A stretch of DNA of 64,000 nt from Fragum whitleyi. Its lineage: Eukaryota > Mollusca > Bivalvia > Cardiida > Cardiidae. Below are positions 60,780-64,000 of this stretch, in pieces. Made by a program: the position numbers and the translations under genes. The stretch is taken from the NCBI GenBank assembly GCA_948146395.1, contig OX411543.1, positions 61,617,676 to 61,681,675 on the forward strand, in the 5' to 3' direction. The notes under the pieces were generated by a model that was not told where the DNA came from, searched no databases, and saw only the letters and a list, made by a program, of their open reading frames with translations. The first letter of the stretch is position 1. Each line of letters begins with the position of its first letter.

Positions 60780-60823
60780 GTAAAATGGTTTCTTTTTGCC
60801 TCTGAACATTTTTTGAGATTTCT

Positions 60824-61052
60824 TTAACCCTTTGCTGTTTAATCCCTGCTTTTTACGTGCCTGTGATTTAATGATTGAGAAAACATTGTGAAAAAAGAAG
60901 AAATTGCTTCTGACAAGCAATTTCTTCTTTTTCCACACTATTTTCTACCCTACTGAATGGTTGTTTTTCAAATTAAATCCACTTTAAATTTTCGTCTGCC
61001 AAACCTTTGAATTTGGACAGGTCCAAAATGTTGTAAAACAGGAAAGGGTTAA
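60824..61052 (+). mobile_element. TTAA-A miniature element
   Basis: Complete 229-bp copy with TTAA at both ends, 44 bp after the exon 22 donor; first copy of a tandem segmental duplication. Confidence 0.88.
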
Positions 61053-61420
61053 GAACAACTTGACCTGGAACCATGAGAAATTTTGCCCTATTTATTGATA
61101 TTGAGGTAACAGGTCAAGGTCATAATTGAAATTTGTCAAAAAAAAATGCCAGGACAAAGTGCCAGTTGGGGTTGGGGTATTAGTCCACTTTACAACTGAT
61201 GTAGTTGGGAGTAAGACTGGAAAACTGTGAAAAATATAACTTCTACAAAATCATGTACAGGTATTAGCTTTTCCTTGTTAGTGTAGATGTTTTCGCAAAA
61301 ATAACCCTAATTATTTTTATAGCATTGATGTCTTCTTCATCATGCAAAAAATTCGTCATTTTATGATATTCAATTGAAAAATAGCACACATATTCACTAT
61401 CAAAAGGGCAACCCATACTA

Positions 61421-62602
61421 TTAACCCTTTGCTGTTTAATCCCTGCTTTTTGCGTGCCTTTGATTTTATGATTGAGAAAAAAGAAGAAATTACTTCTGAC
61501 AAGCAATTTCTTCTTTTTTGCACACTATTTTCTATCCTACTGAATGGTTATTTTTAGTCCCCTACCGGTGTTCACACCGGAGGGGACTATAGGTTTGCCC
61601 TCCGTCTGTCCGTCCGTCTGTCCGTCTGTCCGTCTGTCCGCTCAAATCTGGATCCCGCGATAACTTAATAACTAAGCAAGCGTTTTTGATGAAAGTTGGT
61701 ATATGACTAGATGGCAATGTGTAGATTATGCACATCATTTTATTTTTGTTTTTCGACTTAAATTGAGGTTGCTATGGTTACAGAAATAGTGAAAATATGG
61801 CCAAAAATGGGATCCTGCGATAAGTTAATAACTAAGCAAGCTAGTTTGATGAGACTTGGTATATGACTATATGGCAATGTGTAGATTATGCACATCATTT
61901 TATTTTTGTTTTTAGACTAAAATTGTTGTTGCTATGGTTACGGAAATAGTGAAAATATGGCAAAAAATATTGGATCCTGCGATAAGTTAATAAGTAAGCA
62001 AGCTAATTTGATGAGACTTGGTATATGACTAGATGGCAATGTGTAGATTATGCACATCATTTTATCTTTGTTCTTTGACAAAAAGTGCGGTTGCTATGGT
62101 AACGGAAATAGTGAAAATATGGCAAAAAATGGATCCTGCAATAACTTAATAACTAAGCAAGCTAACTTGATGAAACCTGTTTTAAAATGTAAAAAAAAAT
62201 ATAAGCCATGTTAGTCAGGGTGGTGATGCAGCAGTATTAATCACCTCCAGTGAAAGTTCTCATTTCTTACCAACAAGACTGAAGAAAAACATCTTGGATC
62301 AGACAAGGTAGCTGTTATTGATACTATTTCTTGCATCTGTCTATTGCTTGCATGAATTGTATAGTGGGCACAGCAGAGACAACAACTCATGTTAGTCTTG
62401 TTTAACCCTTTCCAAAACAAGACCTGGTTTTGACGTCCCTGATAGAATTGGCTTGGGAAAACATTGAGACAAACAAAGCCGGTAGGGGACTTTTGCCATG
62501 TCCGACATGGCTCTTGTTTAAATTAAATCCACTTTCATTTTTTGTCTGCAAAACCTTTGAATTTGGACAGGTCCAAAATTTTGTAAAACAGGAAAGGGTT
62601 AA
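61421..62602 (+). mobile_element. TTAA-A element split by HH-e
   Basis: Left part 61,421-61,555 and right part 62,520-62,602 rejoin at a T run followed by aaattaaatcc; TTAA at both ends. Confidence 0.85.
61556..62519 (+). mobile_element. HH-e element (type copy)
   Basis: Head hairpin AGTCCCCTACCGGTGTTCAC with complementary CACCGGAGGGGACT; GTCCGTCCGTCTGTCCG run; three to four units of about 155 bp (gataagttaataactaagca, tggcaatgtgtagattatgc); near the end ccggtaggggac repeats the head inverted, then ccatgtccgacatgg hairpin and ctcttgttt. Confidence 0.88.
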
Positions 62603-63030
62603 GAACATCATGACCTTGAACCATGAGGAATTTCGCCCTATTTATTTGTACTGAGGTAACAGGTCAAGGTCATAATTGAAATTTCTCCAAAACCTGTTTA
62701 TGATACTAGTACAAAGTGCCAGTGGGGGTAAAGTCCATTTTACAACTGATGAAGTTGGGGGTAAGACTGGAATACTGTGCAAAATATAACTTCTACAAAA
62801 TCATGTACAGGTATTAGCTTTTCCATCTTAGTTTAGATGTTTTCGCAGAAAACCCTAATTATTGTTTAAGCATTGATGTCTTCTTCATCATGCAAAAAAT
62901 TCATCGTTTTACGACATTTAATTGAAAAATAGCACACACATTCACTATCAATAGGGCAACCCATACTATTAAGGAGGATAACTAAGATGCATTTTGTGTT
63001 GATAATGCCCTCTGTTTGACTAAGATTTTT

Positions 63031-63235
63031 AGCTCGGCTGTTTTCGGAGAAAGTCATAGGTATTGCTATAGCCTCCGTGTCGTTGTCGTCGTGTGATAAC
63101 TTTGACATTTTGTGATATCTCTGGTTCTACTGAAGGCATTCACTTGAAACTTGGCACACATGTTCACTATCAAAAGAGCAACCTATACTATCAAGGAGAA
63201 TAACTTGCATTTTGTGCAAGTTATGCCCCTTTTTT
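63031..63235 (+). mobile_element. HH-c element, truncated by HH-f
   Basis: Same head and internal blocks as 39,120-39,421, but interrupted at the ttatgcccctttt position by the HH-f head; the rest is beyond the window. Confidence 0.75.
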
Positions 63236-64000
63236 AGCTCGCCCGGGACGAAAGTCTCGGAAGAGCTATTGTCATACCCTCGGATGTCGGCGTCAGCGTC
63301 GGCGGCAGCGTCTGCGTCAGCGTCGGTGTCGGCGTCCGCATTAGGTTAAAGTTTGTATTTCTATCAATATTTATCCTAGAGGCTTTATTTTTTACAGAAA
63401 CACTCATTAGGGCATAGGCTTTCATTTGAGACCAACATCCATGTCGAAATGACCTTTAGACTGTGACCTTGACCCTTTCAAAAAAACTTTAACCAAAAAC
63501 TTTAACCAAAAACTTTAACCAAAAAAACTTTAACCTTGCTTATATTTTCTGTAAGCTTTAAACTAGAGACATCATTACTTCATATGCACACTCATCAGGT
63601 GATAGGCTTTCACCATAGACAAAGGTCCTTGACAATTTGACCTTGACCTTGACCCTTTGTGGACTTAGAAAAACTTTTACCAAAAAACTTTAACCAAAAA
63701 CTTTAACCTTGCATACATTTTTTTAATGCTCTAACCTAGGGACATCAAAGCTTCATATATATACTCACCAGGTGATAGGCTTTCACCAGAGACCAAGGTC
63801 CTTCACAATTTGACCTTGACCTTACCATTTGTGGACTTAGAAAAACTTAAACTGAAAACTTTAACCAAAAACTTTAACCTTGCTTATATTTTCTGAATGC
63901 TTAAACCTAGGGACATCATTACTTCATACACATACTCATTAGGTGATAGGCTTTTGTGAGAGATCAAGGTCCTTGATAATTTGACCTTGACCTTTTATGA
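63236..64000 (+). mobile_element. HH-f element, runs off window
   Basis: Head hairpin AGCTCGCCCGGGACGAAAGT / TCTCGGAAGAGCT, a GGCGTCAGCGTCGGCGGC run, then tandem units of about 190 bp with aaaactttaaccttgcttat, ggtgataggctttcacca and gaccttgacctt. Confidence 0.8.

Larger units (their letters stand above)
60824..62985 (+). repeat. Tandem segmental duplication, unit about 600 bp
   Basis: Unit 1 (60,824-61,420): TTAA-A plus about 370 bp (aaccatgag, gaggtaacaggtcaaggtca, caaaatcatgtacaggtatt, ggcaacccatactattaa). Unit 2 (61,421 to about 62,985) repeats the same order at about 90% identity, but its TTAA-A is split by a 964-bp HH-e element. Confidence 0.85.

Noticed and set aside
63300..64000. Search for the next NBAS exon after exon 22
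   Set aside because: The rest of the window is TTAA-A, HH-e, HH-c and HH-f sequence; no stretch resembling the following NBAS region was seen.

Overview
The window is eukaryotic nuclear DNA. It carries the 5' third of one protein-coding gene on the + strand, buried in dense, nested, mostly miniature transposable elements. Exons with GT-AG introns, tRNA-derived SINEs, LINEs, a Tigger/pogo element and TTAA-flanked miniature elements all fit an animal. The repeats that open with TTTTTAGCTCACCTGAGC-like hairpins followed by GTCCGTC runs are of a kind I associate with molluscs, probably a bivalve; that assignment is inference.

Region 1-11,860 (intergenic) has no host gene that I can support. It holds a 450-bp inverted repeat pair (538-990 and 6488-6950), a 1.1-kb terminal-inverted-repeat element with a SINE inside it (1173-2273), LINE reverse-transcriptase remnants, a 630-bp CT/TCTG satellite, and a dead LINE on the - strand (about 7980-11,860). 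The LINE's 5' end stops about 115 bp before the start codon of the gene.

Region 11,975-60,779 is NBAS (neuroblastoma-amplified sequence; subunit of the NBAS-RINT1-ZW10 tethering complex for Golgi-to-ER traffic). I reconstructed 22 consecutive coding exons by reading across splice sites. They join in one open frame of 2468 nt (822 codons plus 2 nt). They cover the start codon, the N-terminal beta-propeller and the start of the Sec39-like alpha-solenoid. The gene runs off the right edge. Introns average over 2 kb and are largely repeats.

I use working names for repeat families. TTAA-A and TTAA-B are about 230-250 bp elements flanked by TTAA, piggyBac-like. Hp1 and Hp2 are about 75-bp near-perfect hairpins. 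HH-a to HH-g are 'hairpin-headed' elements: T-run, short terminal hairpin, GTCYGTC microsatellite, internal tandem blocks, and an end near CTTGTT. Ir1 to Ir10 are other palindromic or inverted-repeat miniature families. A Tigger-like element with TA-flanked ends and a broken transposase sits in intron 16.

The most notable points are: (1) at least seven HH families share one architecture although their sequences differ, and filled/empty site comparisons indicate insertion inside T runs without target duplication; (2) about 14 of 43 NBAS splice sites lie within about 60 bp of a repeat end; (3) two decayed copies of NBAS exon 16 lie upstream of the live exon; (4) a 900-bp foldback with 424-bp arms lies in intron 21; (5) Hp1/Hp2 are repeated pre-miRNA-sized hairpins carried in NBAS introns.
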